Positions 31,900-39,255 of a stretch of DNA of 44,585 nucleotides are shown here, in pieces. The notes under the pieces were generated by a model. It was not told the origin of the DNA. It worked only from the letters and a program-made list of their open reading frames with translations, and made no database searches. The stretch's first letter is position 1, and each line of letters begins with the position of its first letter. The translations under genes and the position numbers were made by a program. The stretch is from Comamonas testosteroni (lineage in GTDB: Bacteria > Pseudomonadota > Gammaproteobacteria > Burkholderiales > Burkholderiaceae_C), in NCBI RefSeq assembly GCF_003569915.1, contig NZ_KZ984471.1, positions 2,801 through 47,385 of the forward strand, read 5' to 3'.

Positions 31900-32594
31900 C
31901 TTTTTCATTGAAATTTCCTGCCGCATCGCCCGAAACGCTGGCCTTGATGCAGCAGCGCCGCTCCATCCGCGCATTCAAGCCAGCCCCCGTGCCCGACGAG
32001 TTGCTGACGCACATTCTGCAAACCGCCAGACAGGCCCCCAGCGGCGGCAATCTGCAGCCCGGCCACTTTATCGCCGTGCGTGGCGAGCTGCGCCAGCAAC
32101 TGAGCACCGCGCTGCTGCAGGACTTCGAGGGCAAAACCCCAGAGCGCGAGGACTACGCCTACTTTCCCCGCCCCATGCCCATGCAGCTGCGCAAGCGCCA
32201 GGTGGCATCGGCTCAGGCTCTGTACAGCGCGCTGGGCGTGGCCCGCGACGACCGCGCCGGGCGCGATGCCCAGTTTGCGCGCAACTTCCGCTTCTTTGAT
32301 GCGCCCGTGGCACTGGTGGTGACGATTGACGCCCACTTCGGCCCGGGTGGCTATATGGACCTGGGCATGGCGCTGTACGGCCTGCAACTGGCCGCAGCGG
32401 CCCACGGCCTGGGTAGTTGCGCGATTGGCGCCCTCGCCTCCTACCCCGCCACCGTACGCCGCGTGCTCGATCTGCCCGAGCACCAGCACATCGTCTGCGG
32501 CCTGGCACTGGGCTGGGCCGATGAAGCCGCCCCCGTCAACCAGACCCAGACCAGCCGCGCCCCGCTGAACGAATGGTTCAAGCAGCTGGGTTAA
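31887..32594 (+). CDS. Nitroreductase-family FMN enzyme
   Basis: 235 aa from the ATG at 31887; a TTG at 31857 overlapping the thiolase stop would give 245 aa. It is an FMN-dependent NAD(P)H oxidoreductase of the NfsA/FRP-like superfamily. QQRRSIRAFKPAPVPDELL near residue 22 is the FMN-phosphate motif; ARQAPSGGNLQPGHFIAV near 50 is the standard N/Q flavin contact. LGMALYGLQLAAAAHGLGSCAIGALASYP near 165 and GLALGWADE near the end also fit. The physiological substrate is unknown. It lies 26 nt after the thiolase and is probably the last gene of the biotin operon, but its start lies inside a dispersed repeat and no SD is visible, so translation may rely on coupling. Confidence 0.85.
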   Translation: MDMSPFSLKFPAASPETLALMQQRRSIRAFKPAPVPDELLTHILQTARQAPSGGNLQPGHFIAVRGELRQQLSTALLQDFEGKTPEREDYAYFPRPMPMQLRKRQVASAQALYSALGVARDDRAGRDAQFARNFRFFDAPVALVVTIDAHFGPGGYMDLGMALYGLQLAAAAHGLGSCAIGALASYPATVRRVLDLPEHQHIVCGLALGWADEAAPVNQTQTSRAPLNEWFKQLG

Positions 32595-32620
32595 CGCCCA
32601 AGCCACGACCAAAAAAGCAA

Positions 32621-32650
32621 AGCAAAAAAGCGCTGCAAGTGCAGCGCTTT
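32621..32650 (-). terminator. Terminator between nitroreductase and metQ
   Basis: AAAGCGCTGCA (32627-32637) and TGCAGCGCTTT (32640-32650) form a compact hairpin. The A run at 32624-32629 gives a U tract for minus-strand transcripts (metQ), and a shorter T run serves the plus strand. Confidence 0.75.
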
Positions 32651-32684
32651 AGCTAAATGCCACAAAACACGGCATGCCCCAAGC

Positions 32685-32762
32685 GAGAGACAGCAAGCAA
32701 GCGCCGCCGCGCAGCGAGGCTGTCGTCCCCCTTGGGGGAAGCGGCAAAGCCGCTCAGGGGGT
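32685..32762 (-). repeat. GC-rich dispersed repeat R3, after metQ
   Basis: Read from metQ it starts CCCCCTGAGCGGCTTTGCC, then GGGGGACGACAGCCTCGCTG and GCTTGCTTGCTGTCTCTCG, as in R1. It begins 5 nt beyond the metQ stop. Confidence 0.85.
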
Positions 32763-32767
32763 AAACA

Positions 32768-33568
32768 TCAAAACGCCGGGAAGACGGAGCCCTTGAACTC
32801 CTTATCGATGAATTGCTTGACCTCCTCCGAGTGATAGGACTTGATCAGCTGCGCCACCCAAGGCTGGTTCTTGTCGGCATCGCGTACCACCATGATGTTC
32901 ACATAGGGGTTCTTGGCCGATTCCAGCGCAATCGCATCGGTCTTGGGGTTCATGCCCGCGGCGATCGCAAAGTTGGTGTTGACGGTGGAGGCGTCCAGAT
33001 CGTCAAGCGAGCGGGGCAGTTGCGCGGCATCCAGCTCCACAAACTTGAGCTTCTTGGGGTTGGAGACCACATCCAGCGGCGTGGCCTTCAGGCCTGCGTT
33101 GTCCTTGAGCTTGATCAGACCCTGAGCCTGCAGCAGCAGCAAGGCGCGGCCGCCGTTGGTGGGGTCGTTGGGCAGGCCGAACTTGGCGCCTGTGGGCAGG
33201 TCGGCCAGCTTCTTGATCTTCTTGGAGTAGATGCCGATGGGGAAGTTCACGGTATCCGCCACCCAGCCGATCTTGTAGCCACGGTCCTTGACCTGGGCGT
33301 CCAGATAGGGACGGTGCTGGTAGCTGTTGGCATCCAGATCGCCAGAGGCCAGCGCAGCATTGGGCTGCACATAGTCGCCAAACTCGACGATCTTGAGGTT
33401 CAGGCCGTTCTTGGCAGCGACCTTCTTGACCACTTCCATGATCTGGGCGTGCGGGCCGGCGGTGACGCCGATCTTGATGGTCTTGTCCTGTGCCTGGGCC
33501 GCAAAGCCCAGTGTGGCGGCGGCAGCTACGGCCAGACTGGTACGCAGAAGCGAGCGCTTGTTCAGCAT
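32768..33568 (-). CDS. metQ: Methionine-binding protein MetQ (NlpA family)
   Basis: 266 aa from the ATG at 33568, which has AAGGA 6 nt upstream. It binds methionine for the MetNI importer. The signal is MLNKRSLLRTSLAVAAAATLGFAAQAQDK; no lipobox Cys is present, so it is probably a soluble periplasmic protein rather than a lipoprotein. Family marks are IKIGVTAGPHAQIMEVVKKVA near residue 37, EFGDYVQPNAALASGDLDANSYQHRPYLD near 67-95, GLPNDPTNGGRALLLLQAQGLI near 140 and ALESAKNPYVNIMVVRDAD near 225. It is separated from metN-metI by an SSB-like gene and a terminator, so it probably has its own promoter. Confidence 0.95.
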   Translation of the reverse strand: MLNKRSLLRTSLAVAAAATLGFAAQAQDKTIKIGVTAGPHAQIMEVVKKVAAKNGLNLKIVEFGDYVQPNAALASGDLDANSYQHRPYLDAQVKDRGYKIGWVADTVNFPIGIYSKKIKKLADLPTGAKFGLPNDPTNGGRALLLLQAQGLIKLKDNAGLKATPLDVVSNPKKLKFVELDAAQLPRSLDDLDASTVNTNFAIAAGMNPKTDAIALESAKNPYVNIMVVRDADKNQPWVAQLIKSYHSEEVKQFIDKEFKGSVFPAF

Positions 33569-33696
33569 GAAAAATCCTTGAGGCAAATTTGCGATGACGC
33601 ACTGTACCGTGTGCGCCGCTGGTTTCCGCGCTCCTGTTTAGACAGTTTGCTCACTTGCAAACTACGGATCGACAGATGCCGCAGCTTGCAGGCACA

Positions 33697-33730
33697 AAAA
33701 AGCCCGCTGCCTTTGCGCAAGCGGGCTTTT
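33697..33730. terminator. Bidirectional terminator between SSB-like gene and metQ
   Basis: AAAAGCCCGCT and AGCGGGCTTTT arms (33698-33708 and 33720-33730), with an A run on the left giving a U tract on the minus strand. It ends the SSB-like transcript. Confidence 0.88.
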
Positions 33731-33747
33731 CAAGATCAGGGAGCTCA

Positions 33748-34056
33748 TCAGAGATCCGATAAATTGGGCGCTGCCAGTACCTGCTGGGCCACCACATCAA
33801 GCACGGCGTGCGATTCTTCTTGTCGGTCGATCCAGACCTTGGGGGTGAAGCTGCCGCGCAGCGCAATCGCATCGCCTTCCGACAGACTGCGCAGCACGGC
33901 GCAGGGAGCGGTATCGAAAGAGACAATATTCACGGGAATCGAAGAGCCGTCTCCTGCATTGGCTCGCATACGCGCCACCATATAGGGGCGGCGGTTGCGA
34001 TCCACGCGGCTTTCGGGAATACCGGTCAGTCGGCCGGTGATCAAACCATCCATCAT
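33748..34056 (-). CDS. Small OB-fold single-stranded-DNA-binding-like protein
   Basis: 102 aa, one domain. MMDGLITGRLTGIPESRVDRNRRPYMVARMRANAGDGSSIPVNIVSFDTAP and SLSEGDAIALRGSFTPKVWIDRQEE follow the strand pattern of SSB-type OB folds (G.L.G.P..R……….F.L……..V………….L..GD.V.V.G). It lacks the acidic C-terminal tip of replicative SSB, so it is not the housekeeping SSB. In Burkholderiales such single-domain proteins are common and poorly studied. It lies between metI and metQ on the same strand. No methionine link is evident. The start could be either of two adjacent ATGs (34056 or 34053); no strong SD is seen. Confidence 0.78.
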   Translation of the reverse strand: MMDGLITGRLTGIPESRVDRNRRPYMVARMRANAGDGSSIPVNIVSFDTAPCAVLRSLSEGDAIALRGSFTPKVWIDRQEESHAVLDVVAQQVLAAPNLSDL

Positions 34057-34135
34057 TTGCTGTTATCTACCCAGAAAAAATAGCGGCCACCTGCACTGGC
34101 AAGCGGCCCATCAAAAAAACTTTGAAACACCATTC

Positions 34136-34181
34136 TAGGGGTGGTCCTGCCCAAAGCAAGAACCCCGCCCCTAAATTTTTT
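34136..34181 (+). terminator. Hairpin with T run in the metI-SSB spacer
   Basis: TAGGGGTGG (34136-34144) pairs with CCGCCCCTA (34165-34173) with one G-T pair, followed by AATTTTTT. It points to the plus strand, where no gene needs it, so its role is unclear. A perfect 18-nt palindrome, GCTGAACCCGGGTTCAGC (34187-34204), lies next to it at the metI 3' end. Confidence 0.45.
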
Positions 34182-34210
34182 GTAATGCTGAACCCGGGTT
34201 CAGCGATGGC

Positions 34211-34876
34211 TTAACGATGGCTCAGGCGGCGCACGGCCCAGTCGCCCAGGCTCTGAATGGCCTGCACAAAGAAGATCAGGATGATCACCACCACCAGCAT
34301 CACGTCGGGCAAAAAGCGCTGATAGCCATAGCGGATGCCCAGGTCACCCAGACCGCCGCCGCCAATGGCTCCGGCCATGGCCGAGTAGCCGGTCAGACTC
34401 ACAAAGCTGATGGTCAGACCTGCGACGATGCCGGGCAGCGCCTCGGGCAGCAACACCTTCCAGACGATCTGGCCGGTGGATGCGCCCATGGACTGGGCCG
34501 CCTCGATCAGGCCGCCATCGACTTCACGCAAGGCGGTTTCGACCAGACGGGCCACAAAAGGCGCAGCCGCAATCGTCAGCGGTACCACGGCAGCCCAAGT
34601 GCCGATGGAGGAGCCGGTGATAAAGCGCGTCAGCGGGATGATGGCCACCAGCAAGATGATGAACGGCGTGGAACGCAGCGCATTCACAATCCAGCCCACC
34701 ACCTTGTTGGCCGGGCCGTTCTGCAAGATGCCGCCATGGTCCGTCAGGCGCAGAAACACGCCCAGCGGAATGCCGATCAGACCACCGATCAGACCCGAGA
34801 CGCCGACCATGATCAGCGTCTCCCAGAAGGAATCCAGCAGCAGCTGGAGCATCATTTCCGAAAAATTCTCAAACAT
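34211..34876 (-). CDS. metI: Methionine ABC importer permease MetI
   Basis: 221 aa, five membrane spans, the usual size. Forms the membrane channel of MetNIQ. It contains ESFWETLIMVGVSG-like DSFWETLIMVGVSGLIGGLIGIPLGV near residue 15, NALRSTPFIILLVAIIPLTR near 65, the coupling EAA loop EAAQSMGASTGQIVWKVLLPEALPGI near 125, and GYSAMAGAIGGGGLGDLGIRYGYQRF near 165, all characteristic of MetI. It starts 5 nt after the metN stop, so the two are coupled. Confidence 0.96.
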   Translation of the reverse strand: MFENFSEMMLQLLLDSFWETLIMVGVSGLIGGLIGIPLGVFLRLTDHGGILQNGPANKVVGWIVNALRSTPFIILLVAIIPLTRFITGSSIGTWAAVVPLTIAAAPFVARLVETALREVDGGLIEAAQSMGASTGQIVWKVLLPEALPGIVAGLTISFVSLTGYSAMAGAIGGGGLGDLGIRYGYQRFLPDVMLVVVIILIFFVQAIQSLGDWAVRRLSHR

Positions 34877-34881
34877 CGCTA

Positions 34882-35928
34882 TCAGTCCTTGCTGGGCACA
34901 ATCTGCACCTGCACGCCGCTGGCGCGCAGATGGGTCACGGCGGCATCAATCTTGGCGGCCTCGCCGCTGGCATACACGGCCAGCGAGCCAAAGGTCTGCT
35001 CCTGAATCTCGTCAATCTGGCCATGCAGAATCGACAGGTCCAGGCCCAGCTCACGAATCAGGTGCGACAAAATGGGCTGATAGGCGCTCTCGCCCGCATA
35101 GGACAGGCGCAGCAATTGGCCTTGCTGGCCGGGCTGCAGCTTCGCTGCCAGCTGGCTCACACGGGTCATCACAGACTCTGGCAGTTGCTGGGGCACGATT
35201 TCGTCAATCAGGCTCTTGGTAATCGCTTGCTGCGGACGGGTGAATACGTCGATGACCGAACCCAGCTCGGCAATCTCGCCACCGTCGATCACGGCCACGC
35301 GGTCCGCAATCTGCTTGATGACCAGCATCTGGTGGGTGATCAGCACCACGGTCACGCCCAGCTCGCGGTTGACCTTGCGCAGCAAGTCCAGAATCGAGCG
35401 GGTGGTTTCGGGGTCCAGCGCCGAGGTGGCTTCGTCGCTCAGCAACACCTTGGGGTTGCTGGCCAGCGCACGGGCAATGCCCACGCGCTGCTTCTGGCCG
35501 CCGGAGATTTGTGCGGGGTAGCGGTCGGACAGGTGATCGAGGCCGACCAGCTCCAGCAGCGGGGTGACGCGCTGGAAGATTTCGTCCTTGGAAACACCGG
35601 CCAGCTCCAGCGGCAGCGCCACGTTGTCATACACGGTGCGCGAGGACAGCAGGTTGAAGTGCTGGAACACCATGCCGATGTCGCGGCGCGCGGCGCGCAG
35701 CTCGGCGTCGGACAGCTGCATCAGGTCACGGCCATTGACCACGACCTTGCCCTCGGTGGGGCGGTTGAGCAAATTCAGGCAGCGCACCAGCGAGCTCTTG
35801 CCCGCGCCGGAGCGCCCGATGATGCCGAACACCTCGCCCGAGGCGATTTCCAGATTGATGCCGCGCAGCGCGTGCACCGGGCCCTTGGGGCCTTTGTATG
35901 TCAGGGACAGATCCCGAATTTCTATCAT
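34882..35928 (-). CDS. metN: Methionine ABC importer ATP-binding protein MetN
   Basis: 348 aa from the ATG at 35928 ([23 protein letters not shown]). The longer frame to 36087 lacks any family match. It has Walker [18 protein letters not shown] near residue 38, Q-loop [17 protein letters not shown], signature [15 protein letters not shown] near 140, Walker [16 protein letters not shown] near 162, H-loop ITHQM, and a C-terminal NIL domain (about 270-348, [33 protein letters not shown]), the methionine-sensing domain that shuts the transporter. It is the first gene of metN-metI. Confidence 0.96.
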   Translation of the reverse strand: MIEIRDLSLTYKGPKGPVHALRGINLEIASGEVFGIIGRSGAGKSSLVRCLNLLNRPTEGKVVVNGRDLMQLSDAELRAARRDIGMVFQHFNLLSSRTVYDNVALPLELAGVSKDEIFQRVTPLLELVGLDHLSDRYPAQISGGQKQRVGIARALASNPKVLLSDEATSALDPETTRSILDLLRKVNRELGVTVVLITHQMLVIKQIADRVAVIDGGEIAELGSVIDVFTRPQQAITKSLIDEIVPQQLPESVMTRVSQLAAKLQPGQQGQLLRLSYAGESAYQPILSHLIRELGLDLSILHGQIDEIQEQTFGSLAVYASGEAAKIDAAVTHLRASGVQVQIVPSKD

Positions 35929-36286
35929 GAAAAATAACGCGTACTCTGCACCAATAGTGCCGTTGACGCTATGAATAAGTGATTGATCCCATCCCGCCCG
36001 CAACACCGTTTGAGCATCGGTCATGCGAGCTTTCGTTCTTGTAGCAGCAGACAGATCCGTCAGTCCACTTTTAGTAGTAACCCGCAATAATGCCTGAGTC
36101 TAGGCAAACCTGACGCCAGCCGGGACAAGTGAATTCACGTAGAAGTCGGGCAATTTTCGCCGTTTGGCGGCTATTTTGAGGGACAGCTGTGGCAAAGCCT
36201 GATGACGCCAAACAGGCTCTGGCCTTAGCATGGAGCCTCGTCCTCACCGCCCTGCTCTGCTTCCTGCCAGCGTCCCCCGCCCGACC
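35929..36286. promoter_or_regulatory. Divergent spacer between metN and the CPPGACVC gene
   Basis: About 360 nt without a convincing gene. It holds GTGAATTCAC (36129-36138), a perfect palindrome whose TGAATTCA core resembles half-sites of methionine regulators without the usual spacer. I see no SAM or SAH riboswitch core. Confidence 0.4.
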
Positions 36287-36700
36287 ATGCAGCCCAGCTT
36301 TCCCATTCGCGTTGAATGCCCTCCCGGTGCCTGCGTCTGCCAGCGCGAGCAGTTGCTGAACCAGCCCGGTGCGGACCTGCGCATTCTCATGCTCACACGC
36401 GAGGAAGAAAAAAAGCTGCTGGAGCGTCTGGAACGCATCAGCAGCCTGCAGGACCTGGAGCATCTGCAACAGCTCATCGAAAAACAGCTGGGTGTGAGGA
36501 TAAGCATCGCGCCCGGCAGCAACGAAGTGCGCACCATGCGCGGCATTCAGATCGACATGCCCGATATTCCGGGTCTGTGCCGCAAGACCCGCCAGAGCAT
36601 CCCCGCCGCCATCCGCAAAGGGCTGGAGCGCAGCCCCGAAATCGCCTGGGCGCTGCTCGATGCACATGATCTGTTTGGCATGCCCGCAGCGCAAGGCTAA
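36287..36700 (+). CDS. Protein of unknown function with CPPGACVC motif
   Basis: 137 aa from the ATG at 36287; an ATG at 36230 adds a 19-residue Pro/Arg-rich stretch. It opens MQPSFPIRVECPPGACVCQREQLL, with three Cys in CPPGACVC that could bind a metal or form a disulfide. A charged helix follows (LTREEEKKLLERLERISSLQDLEHLQQLIEKQL), then IAPGSNEVRTMRGIQIDMPDIPGLCRKTRQSIPAAIRKGLERSPEIAWALLDAHDLFGM. I recall similar proteins in other Burkholderiales but know no function. It has no signal peptide. It is divergent from metN and followed by repeat copy O and the convergent blh gene. Confidence 0.75.
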   Translation: MQPSFPIRVECPPGACVCQREQLLNQPGADLRILMLTREEEKKLLERLERISSLQDLEHLQQLIEKQLGVRISIAPGSNEVRTMRGIQIDMPDIPGLCRKTRQSIPAAIRKGLERSPEIAWALLDAHDLFGMPAAQG

Positions 36701-36718
36701 AGAATCACTCCTGATTCA

Positions 36719-36754
36719 ATAGCATTTAGTCTATATTGAATAAGGACATGGGGC
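36719..36754 (+). repeat. 36-nt dispersed repeat, copy O
   Basis: ATAGCATTTAGTCTATAT at positions 1-18 and AGGACATGGGGC at 25-36. Close to copy P (39080) in both halves. It lies between two convergent genes. Confidence 0.75.
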
Positions 36755-36769
36755 AGATATCTCTCAAAA

Positions 36770-37693
36770 TCAGTCCTGCGCCGCCTGCCAGACCCCTTGC
36801 GGTGCCACCGCGCCCTTGGCAAGTGCGTTGATGGGCAGTTGCACATAGGTACGGCCATCGTCCGCGGCGGGCGGCAGCTTGCCGGCGCGCACATTGACCT
36901 GCACCGAAGGCAGGATCAGCGTAGGCATGTCCAGCGTCGCATCGCGCGCGGTGCGCATCTGCACAAACTCGGCCTCGCTGATGCCGTCGCGCACATGGAT
37001 ATTGCTGTCGCGCTGGGCCTGCACCGAGGTCTGCCAAGCGGGCCTGCGGCCTGCTGGAGGGTAGTCGTGGCAGACAAAAATCTGCGTTTGCGGCGGCAAG
37101 GCCAGCAGGTGCTGGATGGACTGATAGAGCGTGGCGGCATCGCCGCCCGGAAAGTCGGCCCGCGCCGTGCCCACATCGGGCATGAACAATGTGTCGCCCA
37201 CAAACACGGCATCCTCCACCGCGTAAGCCATGTCCGCAGGCGTATGGCCGGGCACATGCATGGCGGTCAAGGTCAGATTGCCCAGCGGCAGGCGCTCGCC
37301 GTCCTTGACCAGATGGTCGAACTGGCTGCCGTCGGCCAAAAAGCTGCGCTCGAAATGGAAAATCTTGCGAAACACGGCCTGCACATCGCGGATATGTTCG
37401 CCAATCGCGACCTTGCCGCCCAGGTGGTGGCGAATATGCTGGGCTGCAGACAGGTGATCCGCATGGGCGTGGGTTTCCAGAATCCACTGCAGCTGCCAGC
37501 CCTGGCTGCGCACATAGTCGATGATGCGGTCTGCGGATTCGCAACTCAAGGTGCCGGACTTGGGCTCGAAGTCCAGCACCGGGTCGATCACGGCGGCCTG
37601 GGCGCTTGACGTATCGGCCAGCACATAGCTGACAGTGCCGGTGACAGGGTCAAAAAATGGCTCGATATGCATGGCGGGGGCGCTGGCGGTCAT
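36770..37693 (-). CDS. blh: Blh-type MBL-fold persulfide/sulfur dioxygenase
   Basis: 307 aa from the ATG at 37693, with AGGAG 7 nt upstream. It has a metallo-beta-lactamase fold of the ETHE1/Blh group. ILETHAHADHLSAAQHI near residue 70 is the HxHxDH metal motif, MHVPGHTPADMAY near 145 gives the next His, VFVGDTLFMPDVGTARADFPGGD near 165 the bridging Asp, and FVCHDYPP near 206 the last His. These enzymes oxidise glutathione persulfide to sulfite, removing sulfide-derived sulfane sulfur. It lies divergent from bigR across a very AT-rich spacer, the arrangement known for the BigR operon of Xylella and Agrobacterium, where BigR represses blh and responds to sulfide. Confidence 0.92.
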   Translation of the reverse strand: MTASAPAMHIEPFFDPVTGTVSYVLADTSSAQAAVIDPVLDFEPKSGTLSCESADRIIDYVRSQGWQLQWILETHAHADHLSAAQHIRHHLGGKVAIGEHIRDVQAVFRKIFHFERSFLADGSQFDHLVKDGERLPLGNLTLTAMHVPGHTPADMAYAVEDAVFVGDTLFMPDVGTARADFPGGDAATLYQSIQHLLALPPQTQIFVCHDYPPAGRRPAWQTSVQAQRDSNIHVRDGISEAEFVQMRTARDATLDMPTLILPSVQVNVRAGKLPPAADDGRTYVQLPINALAKGAVAPQGVWQAAQD

Positions 37694-37796
37694 GGGCAAC
37701 TCCTGATCTGGTGAACACAAGGCTTTTGAAAAAGCACTTGCAACAATCAATATACTTTTTTATATAATATATGAAAATATTTTGAAATACCAGACC
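37694..37796. promoter_or_regulatory. AT-rich blh-bigR operator/promoter region
   Basis: 37745-37786 is almost pure A/T (ATATACTTTTTTATATAAT, then ATATATGAAAATATT), with imperfect dyads. BigR is known to bind an AT-rich imperfect palindrome in this position, so this is the expected operator; exact boundaries are not resolvable by eye. Confidence 0.65.
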
Positions 37797-38141
37797 ATGA
37801 ATTCCTCACCTCTGGAAGATGCTCAGGCACCGCTCGATCTACAGGCCATGCGCGCACATGCTGGCGAGGCTGTCGCCATGCTCAAGCTGCTGGGCAATGA
37901 AGACCGGCTGCTGCTGCTGTGCCAGCTATCGATGCAAGAGCGCACTGTGGGCGAGTTGGAGCAACTGACCGGCATCGGCCAGCCCACGCTGTCCCAGCAG
38001 CTTGGCGTGCTGCGCCGCGAGGGACTGGTTGCCACCCGCCGCGAAGGCAAATTCATCTGGTACCAACTGGCCGATGAACGTGCGCTGCAGCTTATGCAGT
38101 GCGTACATCAGCTGTTTTGTCAGCAAGGAGAAAACGCATGA
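37797..38141 (+). CDS. bigR: BigR-type ArsR-family sulfide-sensing repressor
   Basis: 114 aa from the ATG at 37797; a TTG at 37782 is also possible. It is an ArsR/SmtB winged helix: [61 protein letters not shown]. It has one Cys in the alpha-2 helix (LLLLCQLS, ~residue 41) and further Cys near the C-terminus ([12 protein letters not shown]), matching BigR/SqrR, where two Cys form a disulfide or tetrasulfide on sulfide exposure. There are no metal-binding CxC sites of ArsR. It overlaps the next gene by ATGA and probably represses itself, blh and the two YeeE/YedE genes. Confidence 0.9.
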   Translation: MNSSPLEDAQAPLDLQAMRAHAGEAVAMLKLLGNEDRLLLLCQLSMQERTVGELEQLTGIGQPTLSQQLGVLRREGLVATRREGKFIWYQLADERALQLMQCVHQLFCQQGENA

Positions 38142-38581
38142 CGATTTTGTGGAACGAATTCACGCCTTGGGCGTCGCTCGCAGGCGGCCTGCTGATTGGC
38201 CTGTCCGCCGCGCTGCTGATTGCGCTGCTGGGCCGCATCGCGGGCATCAGCGGCATCACGGGTGCATTGCTGCAACTGCCGACCTGGGCCGCAGTTTCGC
38301 AATGGGGCTGGCGCCTCGCCTTCATGGTCGGCATGGTCGCGGCCCCGTTGATCTGGCAGCTCTTTGCGCCGCTGCCTGCCATGCAGATGCCGTCCAACCC
38401 CTTGCTCATCATCATTGCGGGCTTGCTGGTGGGCTTTGGCACGCGCCTGGGCTCGGGCTGCACCAGCGGCCATGGGGTGTGCGGGCTGTCGCGCCTGTCG
38501 CTGCGCTCGCTGGCGGCCACGCTGACTTTCATCGCCACCGGCGCCATCACCGTGTTTGTGATGCGCCACGTCATCGCCTAA
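38138..38581 (+). CDS. YeeE/YedE-family membrane protein, first half (PmpA-like)
   Basis: 147 aa, four or so membrane spans. It starts in an ATGA overlap with bigR, with AAGGAGA 9 nt upstream. The loop [27 protein letters not shown] near residue 100 has the two conserved Cys of YeeE/YedE (TsuA) sulfur-compound importers. Here the YeeE/YedE fold is split in two genes, this and the next, as in the BigR operon of other proteobacteria. Likely transports thiosulfate, sulfite or a related sulfur species; direction and substrate are not established for this pair. Confidence 0.9.
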   Translation: MTILWNEFTPWASLAGGLLIGLSAALLIALLGRIAGISGITGALLQLPTWAAVSQWGWRLAFMVGMVAAPLIWQLFAPLPAMQMPSNPLLIIIAGLLVGFGTRLGSGCTSGHGVCGLSRLSLRSLAATLTFIATGAITVFVMRHVIA

Positions 38582-38598
38582 GTACGAGGAGACTTTCC

Positions 38599-39021
38599 AT
38601 GTTGGCTTCCATCGCCGCCCTGCTCTCGGGCCTGATCTTTGGCCTGGGCCTGATTCTTTCGGGCATGGGCAACCCTGCCAAGGTGCAGAATTTTCTGGAT
38701 TTCTTCGGTCAGTGGGATCCATCACTGGCCCTGGTCATGGGCGGCGCGATTGCCGTTGGCCTCATCGCCTTTACCTGGGCCAAAAAGCGCCGCACTGCCT
38801 TGCTGGGCGATGCCATGCAACTGCCCACCAACCATGCGGTTGACGGCAAGCTGCTTACCGGCTCGGCCCTGTTCGGTGTGGGCTGGGGCCTGGCAGGTTT
38901 TTGCCCCGGCCCTGCGCTGATGAATCTGGCCACGCTGCAGTCCGAAGTCTGGCTGTTTGTCGCTGCCATGCTGGCTGGCATGTGGGTTCAACAACTCTGG
39001 GCGTCCCGTTCAAAGGCTTGA
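38599..39021 (+). CDS. YeeE/YedE-family membrane protein, second half (PmpB-like, DUF6691)
   Basis: 140 aa, four membrane spans, 17 nt after the previous gene with GAGGAGA before the ATG. It has IFGLGLILSGMGNPAKVQNFLDFFGQWDPSLALVMGG near residue 14 and GVGWGLAGFCPGPALMNLATL near 95, whose Cys corresponds to the third conserved Cys of one-piece YeeE. It presumably assembles with the preceding protein into one transporter and is controlled by BigR with it. No terminator is obvious; repeat copy P lies 58 nt downstream. Confidence 0.9.
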   Translation: MLASIAALLSGLIFGLGLILSGMGNPAKVQNFLDFFGQWDPSLALVMGGAIAVGLIAFTWAKKRRTALLGDAMQLPTNHAVDGKLLTGSALFGVGWGLAGFCPGPALMNLATLQSEVWLFVAAMLAGMWVQQLWASRSKA

Positions 39022-39079
39022 GCGGAGTCGGCAAACAATCGTTTGCAATCCTGAGCGGCACCCAAATACTACCAAATCT

Positions 39080-39115
39080 ATAGCATAACATCTATATAAA
39101 TTAAGGACAAGAAGC
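39080..39115 (+). repeat. 36-nt dispersed repeat, copy P
   Basis: ATAGCATAACATCTATAT at positions 1-18 and AGGACAAGAAGC at 25-36, followed by TCATTTCATTAAAA, which matches the right flank of copy N. Confidence 0.75.
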
Positions 39116-39158
39116 TCATTTCATTAAAAAACTGCTGTTTGAATCCCTCACGCGCGTC

Positions 39159-39172
39159 TTGAGCCAGGTCAA
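39159..39172. promoter_or_regulatory. Possible FNR/CRP-superfamily half-palindrome
   Basis: TTGAGCCAGGTCAA has the TTGA-N6-TCAA symmetry of FNR-type sites, 84 nt before the start of the small gene at 39256. Only the outer bases match the consensus, so this is tentative. Confidence 0.3.
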
Positions 39173-39255
39173 AAGGGCTTGAGAAATCACCCTCAGTCGC
39201 TTGAGAATATGACTGACAAGACATCGACACGTAAAGGAAAAACAGGGGCATCACC

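Noticed and set aside
35929..36229. SAM or SAH riboswitch before metN
   Set aside because: No recognisable conserved core. Only a short EcoRI-like palindrome stands out.
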